Translations under genes and position numbers: made by a program
Assembly (NCBI GenBank): GCA_020025275.1
Contig: JAHHSI010000001.1
Location: 1-64,000 of the forward strand
DNA: 64,000 bases
Source of the DNA: Oscillospiraceae bacterium
Lineage (GTDB): Bacteria > Bacillota > Clostridia > Oscillospirales > Oscillospiraceae
Reading direction: 5' to 3'
The notes under the pieces: generated by a model
What the model was told of the DNA's origin: nothing
Database searches by the model: none
What the model saw: only the letters and a program-made list of their open reading frames with translations
Shown: positions 50,661 to 59,275 of the stretch, piece by piece
Layout of the letters: each line of letters opens with the position of its first letter
Numbering within the stretch: the stretch's first letter is position 1

Positions 50661-52712
50661 ATGCCGAATATTCAATGCCTGCCCTCCCATGTGGCCGACC
50701 TGATCGCCGCCGGTGAGGTGGTGGAACGGCCCGCCAGTGTGGTCAAGGAACTGCTGGAAAACGCCATCGACGCCGGGGCCACGGCCATCGTGGTGGAGAT
50801 GGAGCGAGGCGGGCTGACCTATCTGCGCATCACTGACAACGGCTGCGGCATTGCACCTCAGGAGCTGCCCACCGCCTTTTTGCGCCATGCCACCAGCAAG
50901 CTGCGGACGGCCCAGGATCTGGCCGCCATCGGCACACTGGGCTTTCGAGGCGAGGCATTGGCGGCGATTTCGGCCGTGTCCCATGTGGATATTTTCTCCC
51001 GCCAGCGGGAGAGCGATGTGGGGGCTATGCTCCATCTGGACGGCGGTGTGGCCGGTGAGGTGACGGAGACGGGGTGCCCGGAGGGGACCACCATCTGCAT
51101 TCGGGACCTCTTCTACAATACCCCTGCGCGGATGAAGTTTATGAAGAAGGACAGCGCTGAGGGCGCAGCCGTTCACGGCATCGTGCAGCACGTGGCGCTG
51201 AGTCATCCGCAGATCTCCTTCAAGCTGCTGCGGGACGGCAGCGAGGTGCTCTATACCCCCGGCGACGGGAAGCTGCTCTCTGCCGTATATGCGGCCATGG
51301 GCCGTGAGTTTGCACTGGGACTGGTGGACATCAAGGGCTGCGGCGGCGACGTCGCCGTGGAGGGCTATGTGTCTCGCCCTCTGAACGGCCACGGCACCCG
51401 GGGCAAGCAGGTGATGTTCGTCAACGGACGCTTTGTCAAGTCGCAGCTGCTGACGGCGGCTCTGGAGGAGGCGTACCGCAACCGGCTGATGAAAGGCAAG
51501 TTCCCCGGCTGTGTGCTCCATGTGACGCTGCCGCCGGAATTGGTGGATGTAAACGTGCACCCGGCCAAGACTGTGGTGAAATTCGTGTCGGACAAACCGG
51601 TGTTTGATGCCGTTTACTATACGGTGCGCTCGGCGCTGGATGCGGCGGAAAAGCCTGCTGCGCCGGAACCGCCCAAGGAAAATTTCTATCGCACCATGAC
51701 GGTGCAGCAGTACCGGGAGACGGCGGCGGAGGAAAAGAAGCCCGTGGGCTCCTATGGGCGAGGCGGAACGGTTCAGCCCTCCCCTGCCCGGTCCTTCTCT
51801 ACCCCACCCTCCCCGGTCCGGCCGGTGCCGGCGCAGGGAATGTCTGGGGCGTACGCAGCTTCTCCTGCGGCAGAAAAGCCGGCGCAGCGGCCGGTCCTCT
51901 CCGGTGAGATCCACGATGTGGCGCCGCAGACGGGCGAGGCTTTCACCGTGCCGGGCCACACCCCGGACGGGCGGCAGGTGACCTATGAGATCACGCCGCC
52001 GGCGAGAGAGGAGCAGACCGCACCGGCACAGGAGACGGCCGCAGAAAAAGTGACGTCCGTGCCGGAGCCGGTGCGGCAGGAAAGCGCGGCGGAGCAGACC
52101 GCCATGGACCTGCCGGAGCCCGAGCAGCAGGTGCTGCAGAGCGGTCCTGCTCCGTGGCGGATGGTGGGTGAGGTTCTGAAAACCTACATTATCTGCGAGG
52201 ACGAACAGGAGAACGTATGGCTTATCGACAAGCACGCTGCCCATGAGCGCATCCGCTTTGATGCGCTGAAGGCCGATCCCCAGCCGCTGATGGCTCAGAG
52301 CCTTCTTGAACCGCTGGCGGTGAGTCTGGCGGCGGAGGAGTACAGTGCGGTGCTGGAACATGAGGACACACTGCGGCATTTCGGCTTTGACTGCGAGGAT
52401 TTCGGGGACGGTACCGTCTTGGTGCGGGAGATCCCGGCGGATATTCGGAGCGGAGATGCGGCGGCTACCCTGGAGGAATTGGCCAAAAAGCTGCTGGAGC
52501 AGCGGGCTGATCCGGCAGGGGCACGGGATGAACTGCTGCACACCATGGCCTGCAAGAGCGCCATCAAGGCGGGGATGAACACCTCCCCGGCCGAGCTGGC
52601 GGCGCTGGTGGAAAAGGTACAGGCCGGGGAGATCGCCTACTGCCCCCACGGCCGGCCCGTGGCAGTGAAGCTGAGTAAATACGAAATCGAGAAGATGTTC
52701 AAGCGGGCGTGA
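50661..52712 (+). CDS. mutL: DNA mismatch repair protein MutL (endonuclease type)
   Basis: A 683-residue MutL. GHKL ATPase: ELLENAIDAGA, TDNGCGI, GFRGEALAAI. A long Pro/Glu-rich linker (about 330-500) joins the C-terminal dimer domain, which carries endonuclease motifs DKHAAHERIRFD, ACKSAIKAG and CPHGRP. The canonical DQHAx2Ex4E has Lys for Gln and Asp for the last Glu. Nicking activity is thus predicted, with a conservative change at one metal-site position. ATG at 50661 with AAAGGAGATG; an in-frame upstream start at 50637 overlaps mutS and precedes that site. Confidence 0.95.
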   Translation: MPNIQCLPSHVADLIAAGEVVERPASVVKELLENAIDAGATAIVVEMERGGLTYLRITDNGCGIAPQELPTAFLRHATSKLRTAQDLAAIGTLGFRGEALAAISAVSHVDIFSRQRESDVGAMLHLDGGVAGEVTETGCPEGTTICIRDLFYNTPARMKFMKKDSAEGAAVHGIVQHVALSHPQISFKLLRDGSEVLYTPGDGKLLSAVYAAMGREFALGLVDIKGCGGDVAVEGYVSRPLNGHGTRGKQVMFVNGRFVKSQLLTAALEEAYRNRLMKGKFPGCVLHVTLPPELVDVNVHPAKTVVKFVSDKPVFDAVYYTVRSALDAAEKPAAPEPPKENFYRTMTVQQYRETAAEEKKPVGSYGRGGTVQPSPARSFSTPPSPVRPVPAQGMSGAYAASPAAEKPAQRPVLSGEIHDVAPQTGEAFTVPGHTPDGRQVTYEITPPAREEQTAPAQETAAEKVTSVPEPVRQESAAEQTAMDLPEPEQQVLQSGPAPWRMVGEVLKTYIICEDEQENVWLIDKHAAHERIRFDALKADPQPLMAQSLLEPLAVSLAAEEYSAVLEHEDTLRHFGFDCEDFGDGTVLVREIPADIRSGDAAATLEELAKKLLEQRADPAGARDELLHTMACKSAIKAGMNTSPAELAALVEKVQAGEIAYCPHGRPVAVKLSKYEIEKMFKRA

Positions 52713-52952
52713 CCGGAGCTGCGGCCATGGGCCGCAGAGGGCCGCAAAGGATCGCAAAGGACAGCGGATATTCTCTGCAAAAATAAATTCTGCCTGCGCA
52801 AGAGCTGGCGGCAGCAAAACATACAGGCCGTGGATATTGCCGATGGCGCCTGCGCCATGGGGTATCAAAGGCAAAGCGCCGGTGGGTACAGAAAGCGGCG
52901 GCGCAGCGGAGAAAAGAGAAAGCAACCAGTCACGGGGAAAGGAGACACGCAT

Positions 52953-53897
52953 ATGCCCCCGAAAATTGTCTGTGTGGTGGGCCCCACCGCATCCGGAAAA
53001 ACAAAAATGGGTGTGGAACTGGCGAAGGCCTTCCACGGCGAGGTGGTCAGCGTGGACTCCATGCAGATCTATCGCGGCATGACCATCGGCACGGCCGCCC
53101 CTACGGCCGAGGAGATGGACGGCGTCCCCCACCACATGATCGCCGTGGCCGATCCTGCGGAGAGCTGGTCGGTGGCCCGCTTTACGGAGGCGGCGGACCG
53201 GTGCGTGCAGGACATCCTGCGCCGGGGAAAGCTGCCGGTACTGGTGGGCGGCACCGGCCTTTATCTGGAGGCACTGGTTCGGGGCAATGAATTTGCCCCC
53301 GGCAGCGCCGGCGGTGAGACGCGGCGGAAGCTGCAGCAGCGGCTGGAAGCGGAGGGCGCCGCAGCACTGCTGCGGGAGCTGCAGACCATTGACCCGGAGG
53401 CGGCGGGAAAACTCCACCTGCGGGATGAGAAGCGGATCCTTCGGGCGCTGGAGGTGTGGTATGAGACCGGGGTCACCATCACCGAGCACAATCGCCGGAC
53501 ACAGGAACGGCCGCCCCGGTATGACGCCCTCTACATCGGCCTTGATTTTCAGGATCGGGAGGATCTGCGCGCCCGGATCGACCGGCGGGTGGATCTTATG
53601 GTGGAGGCAGGCCTTCTGGAAGAGGTGCGTACGCTGCTCCATGCCGGCCTCTCCCCCGACGCCACGGCGCTGCAGGCCATCGGATATAAGCAGTTTTTAG
53701 CCGTGCAGGAGGGAACGGCTACCGTCGAAGAGGCGGTGGCCGAGGTGAAGCTCCGCTCCCGCCAGTATGCCAAGCGCCAGCTGACATGGCTGCGGCGCAA
53801 TGAGCAGATCCACTGGATCCGGTGGGGAAAAGTACCCGATTTCCAAGGAGCTCTCCAAATTTCGACAGAAATTCTTGCCGCCGAGGGATTAGGATAA
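52953..53897 (+). CDS. miaA: tRNA dimethylallyltransferase MiaA
   Basis: A 314-residue enzyme that adds dimethylallyl to A37 of tRNAs, the first step before MiaB. P-loop GPTASGKT (about residues 8-15), DSMQIYRGMTIGTA, GGTGLYLEAL and QAIGYKQF are diagnostic. Start ATG at 52953 after GAAAGGAG; a longer in-frame start at 52830 is in the non-coding leader. The 240 bases before it contain a CTGCGGCC-ATG-GGCCGCAG hairpin (52720-52738) and no gene. Confidence 0.95.
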   Translation: MPPKIVCVVGPTASGKTKMGVELAKAFHGEVVSVDSMQIYRGMTIGTAAPTAEEMDGVPHHMIAVADPAESWSVARFTEAADRCVQDILRRGKLPVLVGGTGLYLEALVRGNEFAPGSAGGETRRKLQQRLEAEGAAALLRELQTIDPEAAGKLHLRDEKRILRALEVWYETGVTITEHNRRTQERPPRYDALYIGLDFQDREDLRARIDRRVDLMVEAGLLEEVRTLLHAGLSPDATALQAIGYKQFLAVQEGTATVEEAVAEVKLRSRQYAKRQLTWLRRNEQIHWIRWGKVPDFQGALQISTEILAAEGLG

Positions 53898-53952
53898 TCC
53901 CAGGCGGACGAGCTGCACATCGTCCGTACAAAGATAAAAAGGAGCAGACGAT

Positions 53953-54204
53953 ATGCAGACGAAATCAAATCTACAGGAAATTTTTCTGACAAAAGCCCGC
54001 AAGCAGAGTGTCCCCGTGACGGTTTTTTTGGTCAACGGGTTTCAGCTGCGGGGCAGTGTGGCCGGCTTTGACAACTTTACCGTAGTGCTCGACAGCGACG
54101 GCAAGCAGCAGGTCATCTATAAACACGCTATTTCCACCATCGTGCCGGTCCGGGCCATCTCCCTGCGGGAGGAGGATGCGCCGCCGGCCGACACCGAGAG
54201 TTGA
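53953..54204 (+). CDS. hfq: RNA chaperone Hfq
   Basis: An 83-residue Sm-fold protein that forms hexamers and assists small RNA-mRNA contacts. Sm1 includes FLVNGFQLRGSV; Sm2 is the diagnostic YKHAIST (Hfq YKHA). The C-terminal tail is short and acidic, as in Gram-positive Hfq. It follows miaA by 55 bases, the classic miaA-hfq order. ATG at 53953 with AAAGGAG. Confidence 0.95.
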   Translation: MQTKSNLQEIFLTKARKQSVPVTVFLVNGFQLRGSVAGFDNFTVVLDSDGKQQVIYKHAISTIVPVRAISLREEDAPPADTES

Positions 54205-54215
54205 GGTAATATTCT

Positions 54216-55430
54216 ATGAAATCTTCTCCCCTGTTCCGTACATTGGCGGTGGCGATCCTGGCCGGGATCCTGCTCTATTTCGGCGGGCAGATCTACCGCT
54301 ATTTTGATGATCCCCTCTCCACCACACGGGTATATGCCGCCAAGACGGAGGAGAGTATTCACAGCGACGGCTGGATCGTGCGGGAGGAGGAGACCTTTCA
54401 CATCGGCAGCGGCATTTTGGTCCATCCCCTGAAAGAAGGAGAGCGGGTCGGCGCCGGGCAGACGCTGGCTGCGGCCTACAACAGCGCCGGTGCACTGGAC
54501 ACGGTGAAGGCACTGGAGGAGAAAAAATTGCAGCTGCAGCAGTTGGAATTTGCTCTGGACACCTACCTGAACCCGGATGCAGCACTGAAGCTGGACAGTT
54601 CCATTACGGATGCTCTGCTGGCGCTGCGGGCCGACATAGGGGAAGGCGACTACGGCGCCGCCTCGGAGAATCTTTCCGCCCTGAAGGCCGACATCCTCAA
54701 GCGCAGCCATGCCTACTCCTCTGCTACGGAGGTACAGGCTCAGATCGATGCCGTACGCGGCGAGATCGCCTCGCTGCAGGCCTCCCTTTCCAACGTGACC
54801 ACGGTGACGGCCAAACGGCCGGGCACCTATGCCTCGGTGGCCGATGGCTATGAGACGGTGCTGACCATGGATTTTTTGAAGAACATAACGCCCGGTGCCC
54901 TGCGCAGCGTCCACAAGCAGTCGGTCAGTGCCGATGTGGGAAAACTGATCTACAGTGATACATGGTACTATGCCACCACACTCAGTGAGGCCGACGCCGC
55001 GCGCTTGCAGGAGGCGGGCACCGTCATGCTGCGCTTTTCCAAGGGACTGGAGCAGGACGTGCCGGCTTGGGTGGAGTCGGTCAGCGCACCGGAGGGCGGA
55101 CAGTGTGCCGTGGTGCTGGGCGCCACCAAATACATGGCCCAGACTACGCAGATGCGGCAGCTGCAGGCTGAACTGATCCTGAACAGCTATACCGGACTGC
55201 GTGTGCCGGCCAATGCCCTGCGTCTGGATGATGAGGGCCGCAGCGGGATCTACTGCCTGGTGGGCTTTACGGCACAGTTCAAGCCGGCGCAGGTGGTCTA
55301 TCAGGGCGACGGCTACACGCTTTTGCGGCCGGATAAGACCGTAGAGGAGAGCAAGCTGCTGCGTGTGGGCGACGAGGTGATCATCACCTCCAAGGAGCTC
55401 TATGACGGGAAAATGATCTATAACCAATAG
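54216..55430 (+). CDS. HlyD-like membrane-anchored adaptor protein
   Basis: A 404-residue protein with one N-terminal membrane helix (about 8-26), then a biotinyl-lipoyl-like beta segment (DGWIVREEETFHIGSGILVHPLKEGERV), a coiled coil (about 90-190) and a C-terminal beta-barrel (VPANALRLDDEG; VGDEVIIT). This is the layout of HlyD/membrane-fusion proteins, but no transporter gene adjoins it. Related genes sit beside yggS-sepF-divIVA in other Clostridia, which suggests an envelope role linked to division. It starts 11 bases after hfq. Confidence 0.75.
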   Translation: MKSSPLFRTLAVAILAGILLYFGGQIYRYFDDPLSTTRVYAAKTEESIHSDGWIVREEETFHIGSGILVHPLKEGERVGAGQTLAAAYNSAGALDTVKALEEKKLQLQQLEFALDTYLNPDAALKLDSSITDALLALRADIGEGDYGAASENLSALKADILKRSHAYSSATEVQAQIDAVRGEIASLQASLSNVTTVTAKRPGTYASVADGYETVLTMDFLKNITPGALRSVHKQSVSADVGKLIYSDTWYYATTLSEADAARLQEAGTVMLRFSKGLEQDVPAWVESVSAPEGGQCAVVLGATKYMAQTTQMRQLQAELILNSYTGLRVPANALRLDDEGRSGIYCLVGFTAQFKPAQVVYQGDGYTLLRPDKTVEESKLLRVGDEVIITSKELYDGKMIYNQ

Positions 55431-55455
55431 AAAAGGATAAGGGAGGATTCCACAT

Positions 55456-56151
55456 ATGTCCATTCAGGAACAGATTACCGAGATCCGCGGAAAGATCGAC
55501 GCTGCGGCTCGTGAGACGGGGCGCACCGGTGCGGATATTACACTGGTGGGCGCCAGCAAAATGAACGATGCGGCCACCTGTCAGGAAGCTATTGCCGCCG
55601 GCATTGATGCACTGGGCGAGAACCGGGTGCAGGAGATGACGGGCAAGCTGGCCCAAGACGCCTATCGAGGTGCGCCGCTCCACTTCATCGGCCATCTGCA
55701 GCGCAACAAGGTCAAGCAGGTGGTGGGCAAGGTGGCGCTGATCCATTCGGCCGGGTCGCTGGAGCTCCTGCGGGAGATCGAAAAGGCGGCGGCCAAGCTG
55801 GACATGGTGCAGGAGGTGCTGCTGGAGGTGAACATCGGCGGCGAGGAGGCCAAAAGCGGCTTTGCGCCCGAAGATGTCAGAGAGGCGGCACTTCTGGGAA
55901 AGGAACTGCCCCATGTGCGGGTGCGGGGCCTCATGACGATTCCCCCGGTTGCGACGGAAGAACACGGGAATTTGGCATTTTTTCAGAAAGTTTATGCCCT
56001 TTATGTTGACATAAACAGAGAAATATATGATAATGAGCTTACGTATATTTCGATGGGCATGAGTGGCGACTTCGAAGACGCCATCCGCGCGGGCAGCAAC
56101 ATGGTCCGGGTGGGCACTGCCATTTTCGGCCAGCGTGATTATGCCAAATAA
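55456..56151 (+). CDS. YggS-family pyridoxal-phosphate homeostasis protein
   Basis: A 231-residue alanine-racemase-fold barrel that binds PLP but is not a racemase. The PLP lysine is in LVGASKMNDA (about residue 36). HFIGHLQRNK, GLMTIPP and SMGMSGDFEDAI are family motifs. YggS/PLPBP keeps free PLP in check. In Firmicutes it lies in the division cluster before sepF, as here. ATG at 55456 with GGGAGG. Confidence 0.93.
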   Translation: MSIQEQITEIRGKIDAAARETGRTGADITLVGASKMNDAATCQEAIAAGIDALGENRVQEMTGKLAQDAYRGAPLHFIGHLQRNKVKQVVGKVALIHSAGSLELLREIEKAAAKLDMVQEVLLEVNIGGEEAKSGFAPEDVREAALLGKELPHVRVRGLMTIPPVATEEHGNLAFFQKVYALYVDINREIYDNELTYISMGMSGDFEDAIRAGSNMVRVGTAIFGQRDYAK

Positions 56152-56169
56152 AAGGGGAGGACACAGACA

Positions 56170-56625
56170 ATGAGCCTGATGGACGAATTTAAGAAAATCA
56201 TGCATCCCTACGATGATGAGGATGATTACGAGGAAGAGGATTTTCCCAGCGCCAAGGAGCAGCGGGAGTCATCGGAGTATTTCGATGACCGTCGGGAGGA
56301 GCGCCGGAGCGAAGAGCGCCGCAACAAGGTGGTCAATATCCACGCCACGGCGCAGCTGAAAGTGGTTCTGGTGAAGCCTGAGCGCTTTGAGAACGCCTCG
56401 GAGATCGCCGATCATCTGCGTGAAAAGCGCACGGTGGTCATGAATCTGGAGTCCGCAAACAAGGATATTGCCCGCCGTCTGGTGGACTTTTTGTCCGGTG
56501 TGGCCTATGCCGGTGACGGCAAGATCAAGAAGGTGGCGGCCAACACCTACATCATCACCCCCTATTCGGTGGATCTGATGGGGGATCTGATCGATGAGCT
56601 GGAAAATAACGGACTTTATCTGTAA
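56170..56625 (+). CDS. sepF: Cell-division protein SepF
   Basis: A 151-residue FtsZ-binding protein. N-terminal amphipathic membrane-targeting helix (MSLMDEFKKIMHP), an acidic/charged linker, then the SepF core (VVLVKPERFENASEIADHLREKRTVVMNLE; RRLVDFLSGVAYA; IKKVAANTYIITP). SepF arcs align and tether FtsZ filaments. Start ATG at 56170 after AAAGGGGAGG. 18 bases after yggS. Confidence 0.95.
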   Translation: MSLMDEFKKIMHPYDDEDDYEEEDFPSAKEQRESSEYFDDRREERRSEERRNKVVNIHATAQLKVVLVKPERFENASEIADHLREKRTVVMNLESANKDIARRLVDFLSGVAYAGDGKIKKVAANTYIITPYSVDLMGDLIDELENNGLYL

Positions 56626-56647
56626 ATAGAAGCGGAGGGATATTAGG

Positions 56648-57442
56648 ATGTTCACACCTCAGGAAGTTTCCGAGAAATCATTTCCGAAAGCGTCTTTCGG
56701 CGGCTATAACATGGCCTCGGTGGACGAGTTTCTGGATGCCCTGACCGAGGATTACAGCGCCATCTACAAGGAGAACGCCACCCTGAAGGCCAAGCTGAAA
56801 GTGCTGGCGGAGAAGGTGGAGGAGTACCGTGCCACAGAGGAGGCCATGCGCTCAACGCTGCTGACCGCTCAGCGTATGGCGGCGCAGATGGTGCAGGATG
56901 CCCAGAATGAGAAGGACAAGATGCTCTCCGAGGCCCGGGAAGCCGCCAGCCGACAGATGGGCTCCATCGAAGAGCAGACGGACAGTGCCAAGAAGAAACT
57001 GGCGGCGGCGCAGAACGAGCTGGCCGCTTTTGTCCAGCGCAGTCGGGAGCTTTGTGCGGCGCAGATCGCCTTTTTGGAGAAGCTGCCGGAAATGGAGATG
57101 GAGGTCGCCGCCCAAAGCGCTGCGGCGGCCATGACGCAGGACACGGTCCGCATTGAGGGACAGGCGGTGCTGCGCAGTCTCGCCGGCAAGGAAGAGCCTG
57201 CGGCGCAGGAGGTGGCGGCTGAACAGCCGGCAGCCGAGGAGGCCTCGGTCGAGGAGTCGGCTGCGGCGGAAGCACCGGTGCAGGAGCCGGTATGTGAGGA
57301 AGCGCCGACGGCAGCGGAGGAAACGTCGGAAGAGGAACCGAAAGAGGCCGCCAACCTTGTGGTGGACGACCACCCCTTCCCCACCGATTTTCACCTGAAT
57401 CTTGACGAGTTGAAGTTCGGCCGCAACTATTCCGGCAAGTGA
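56648..57442 (+). CDS. divIVA: DivIVA-domain protein
   Basis: A 264-residue coiled-coil protein. The N-terminal DivIVA lipid-binding segment (FPKASFGGYNMASVDEFLDALTEDY, residues 12-36) senses curved membrane. The coiled coil (about 40-150) oligomerises. An Ala/Glu/Pro-rich low-complexity tail (about 175-240) precedes a conserved-looking end (VVDDHPFPTDFHLN). It marks poles and septa and recruits partners. Last gene of the division run, followed by a terminator. Confidence 0.92.
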   Translation: MFTPQEVSEKSFPKASFGGYNMASVDEFLDALTEDYSAIYKENATLKAKLKVLAEKVEEYRATEEAMRSTLLTAQRMAAQMVQDAQNEKDKMLSEAREAASRQMGSIEEQTDSAKKKLAAAQNELAAFVQRSRELCAAQIAFLEKLPEMEMEVAAQSAAAAMTQDTVRIEGQAVLRSLAGKEEPAAQEVAAEQPAAEEASVEESAAAEAPVQEPVCEEAPTAAEETSEEEPKEAANLVVDDHPFPTDFHLNLDELKFGRNYSGK

Positions 57443-57451
57443 TCAGCAAGT

Positions 57452-57479
57452 AAAAGCGGCTCTGATGAGCCGCTTTTTT
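57452..57479 (+). terminator. Terminator of the division run
   Basis: AAAAGCGGCTC and complement around TGAT, then T6. Confidence 0.92.
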
Positions 57480-57502
57480 GTTTGAAAAAGGAGGATGATG
57501 CC

Positions 57503-58381
57503 ATGGACAGACCCATTGTTGCATTGCTGTATGATTTTGATAAGACCCTGTGCACGCAGGATATGCAGAACTACGCCTTCATCCCCTCCCTGGGTATGGA
57601 GCCGGAGGCGTTCTGGGAGGAGGCCAACCTCTTTGGCCGCCGGGAGCAGATGGACGGGATTCTGGCCTATATGTACACCATGCTGCGGATGAGCCGGGAA
57701 AAGGGGCTGCCGCTCAACCGCCAGACACTGGTGGACAAAGGCAAGAGCATTGAACTCTTTCCCGGCGTGGAGGAATGGTTTGACCGGATCGAGGCCTTTG
57801 GCGAGCGCCAAGGCGTCACGGTGGAGCACTATATCCTCTCCTCCGGCCTGCGTGAGATCATCGAGGGCTCCGGGATCAGCCGGCACTTCAAGAAGATCTA
57901 TGCCAGTGAGTTCTACTACGATGAGACGGGGCGGCCTGTGTGGCCAAAGCTGGATGTCAACTTCACCGCCAAGACCCAGTTCGTTTACCGTATCAATAAG
58001 GGCGTGCTGGACGTGTCCAACGACAAGGATCTCAACGCCTCCATGCCCGATGACAGCAAGCGGGTGCCCTTCACCAACATGATCTATGTGGGGGACGGGC
58101 TGTCCGATGTGCCGTGCATGAAGATGATGCGCTCCTATGGCGGGCAGGCCATCGCTGTCTATCAGCCGGAGAGCCGCACGGCGGTGGAGGAGCTGCTGTT
58201 CCGCGGGCGTGTCGATTACATCTTCCCTGCTGACTATCGAGAGGGCACGGCACTGGATATGACGGTGAAGAACATCATCCGCAAGATGGCCGTGACCGAT
58301 CTTCTGGAGGCGGAGCACGCCGCCCAGTGCCGACAGATCGGCAAGAGCGGGCTGCCCTATCAGGCCAGCCTTTTTGAATGA
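57503..58381 (+). CDS. HAD-superfamily phosphatase (SerB-like)
   Basis: A 292-residue HAD hydrolase. Motif I DFDKT (nucleophile Asp and acid/base Asp, about residues 12-16), motif II in LSSGLREI, motif III/IV GDGLSDVPCMKMM. The insert between motifs is a large helical cap of about 90 residues, as in phosphoserine-phosphatase-like members. Substrate unknown. Start ATG at 57503 with AAGGAGG; the in-frame start at 57482 lies before that site. Monocistronic, with its own terminator. Confidence 0.85.
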   Translation: MDRPIVALLYDFDKTLCTQDMQNYAFIPSLGMEPEAFWEEANLFGRREQMDGILAYMYTMLRMSREKGLPLNRQTLVDKGKSIELFPGVEEWFDRIEAFGERQGVTVEHYILSSGLREIIEGSGISRHFKKIYASEFYYDETGRPVWPKLDVNFTAKTQFVYRINKGVLDVSNDKDLNASMPDDSKRVPFTNMIYVGDGLSDVPCMKMMRSYGGQAIAVYQPESRTAVEELLFRGRVDYIFPADYREGTALDMTVKNIIRKMAVTDLLEAEHAAQCRQIGKSGLPYQASLFE

Positions 58382-58401
58382 GCACCGCCGCCACGGCAAT
58401 G

Positions 58402-58430
58402 AAAAAGGCCGCCCATAGGGCGGCCTTTTT
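58402..58430. terminator. Terminator between HAD gene and flavin reductase gene
   Basis: AAAAAGGCCGCCC and complement around ATA, A- and T-flanked. It serves both converging genes. Confidence 0.92.
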
Positions 58431-58489
58431 GCTGCGCGAAGAGAGAAATTTTGCTGCGGAAAGAAAGCAATCCTGACGGGATCGGCGAC

Positions 58490-59125
58490 TTACTCCGGCT
58501 GTTTGCGGGTGAACTTCTCGCCGGGGCAGCGGCACAGCGGGCAGACATAGCCCTCAGGCAGGGTTTCACCGGTGTAGACATAGCCGCACCAGGGACAGAC
58601 CCAGCCGCCCACCTCTTCCAGTGTACGGTATACAGTGGCCGTAGGAGGCACTGCCGTCTTGTTCTTGCCCAGATACTCATCCACGGTCAGCATACGGCCC
58701 TCGGAGAGGATCTTGCCGTCCACACCCTCGCAGAGGAAGAGCACATAGCGGCCCACATCCATGGTGTCCAGTACCTTGCAGGAGATCTGGGCCACCATTC
58801 CCTCGGTGACGTAGGGGTTGCCCAGACTGTCGGTCTCGGTCTGGTAGTTGGCGAACTTGTCCACCACGCGGCTGGACTTATAGCCGAACAGATCCACCAG
58901 CTCCTTGGGACAGTCCTTCCCGGCCAGTGTCACGGAGAAGCTGCCGCTCTCCAGAAGAGCACGGCAGGTGTCGTTGTCCCGGTTGAGGGTCACCGTAAAT
59001 TTCTGAGGCAGATTGCTGGTCACCTGAGCAAAGGAGTTGACAACGCAGCCGACCCGCTTGCCCTGCGACTGGGTACCCAGTACAAATACACCGTAATTCA
59101 TTTTCTCCAAAACCTTGCGATCCAT
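58490..59125 (-). CDS. Flavin reductase-rubredoxin fusion (Hrb-like)
   Basis: A 211-residue fusion. Residues 1-150 are an FMN-binding split-barrel flavin reductase (GVFVLGTQSQGKRVGCVVNSFAQVTSNLPQ). Residues 165-211 are rubredoxin-like, with CPWCGYVYTGE and CPLCRCPGEKF supplying four Cys for iron. Such high-molecular-weight rubredoxins pass electrons from NAD(P)H to oxygen- or NO-reducing flavodiiron proteins in strict anaerobes. It is therefore probably part of oxygen or oxidative-stress defence; no flavodiiron gene is in this window. Strong AAGGAGG before ATG at 59125. Confidence 0.9.
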   Translation of the reverse strand: MDRKVLEKMNYGVFVLGTQSQGKRVGCVVNSFAQVTSNLPQKFTVTLNRDNDTCRALLESGSFSVTLAGKDCPKELVDLFGYKSSRVVDKFANYQTETDSLGNPYVTEGMVAQISCKVLDTMDVGRYVLFLCEGVDGKILSEGRMLTVDEYLGKNKTAVPPTATVYRTLEEVGGWVCPWCGYVYTGETLPEGYVCPLCRCPGEKFTRKQPE

Positions 59126-59223
59126 AAGATACCTCCTTATATGTGATAAAAATAAAGCTTTTTGCGAACTTATAGTTTTATTATAACAGTTTTTTCCGGT
59201 TCGTCTGTGATATATGCAACAAA

Positions 59224-59270
59224 AGAAAAATAAAACCCCCGGCGCAGGTCACGTGGCTACGCCGAGGGTT
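59224..59270 (-). terminator. Terminator of the M23 peptidase gene
   Basis: AACCCCCGGCG (59234-59244) pairs with CGCCGAGGGTT (59260-59270). The minus strand ends in TTTTATTTTTC. Confidence 0.85.
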
Positions 59271-59275
59271 CATAT

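Noticed and set aside
59168..59188. PerR-like box before the flavin reductase-rubredoxin gene
   Set aside because: TTATA and TATAA arms are 7 bases apart, whereas PerR boxes need 5; the AT-rich dyad is more simply the -10 region.
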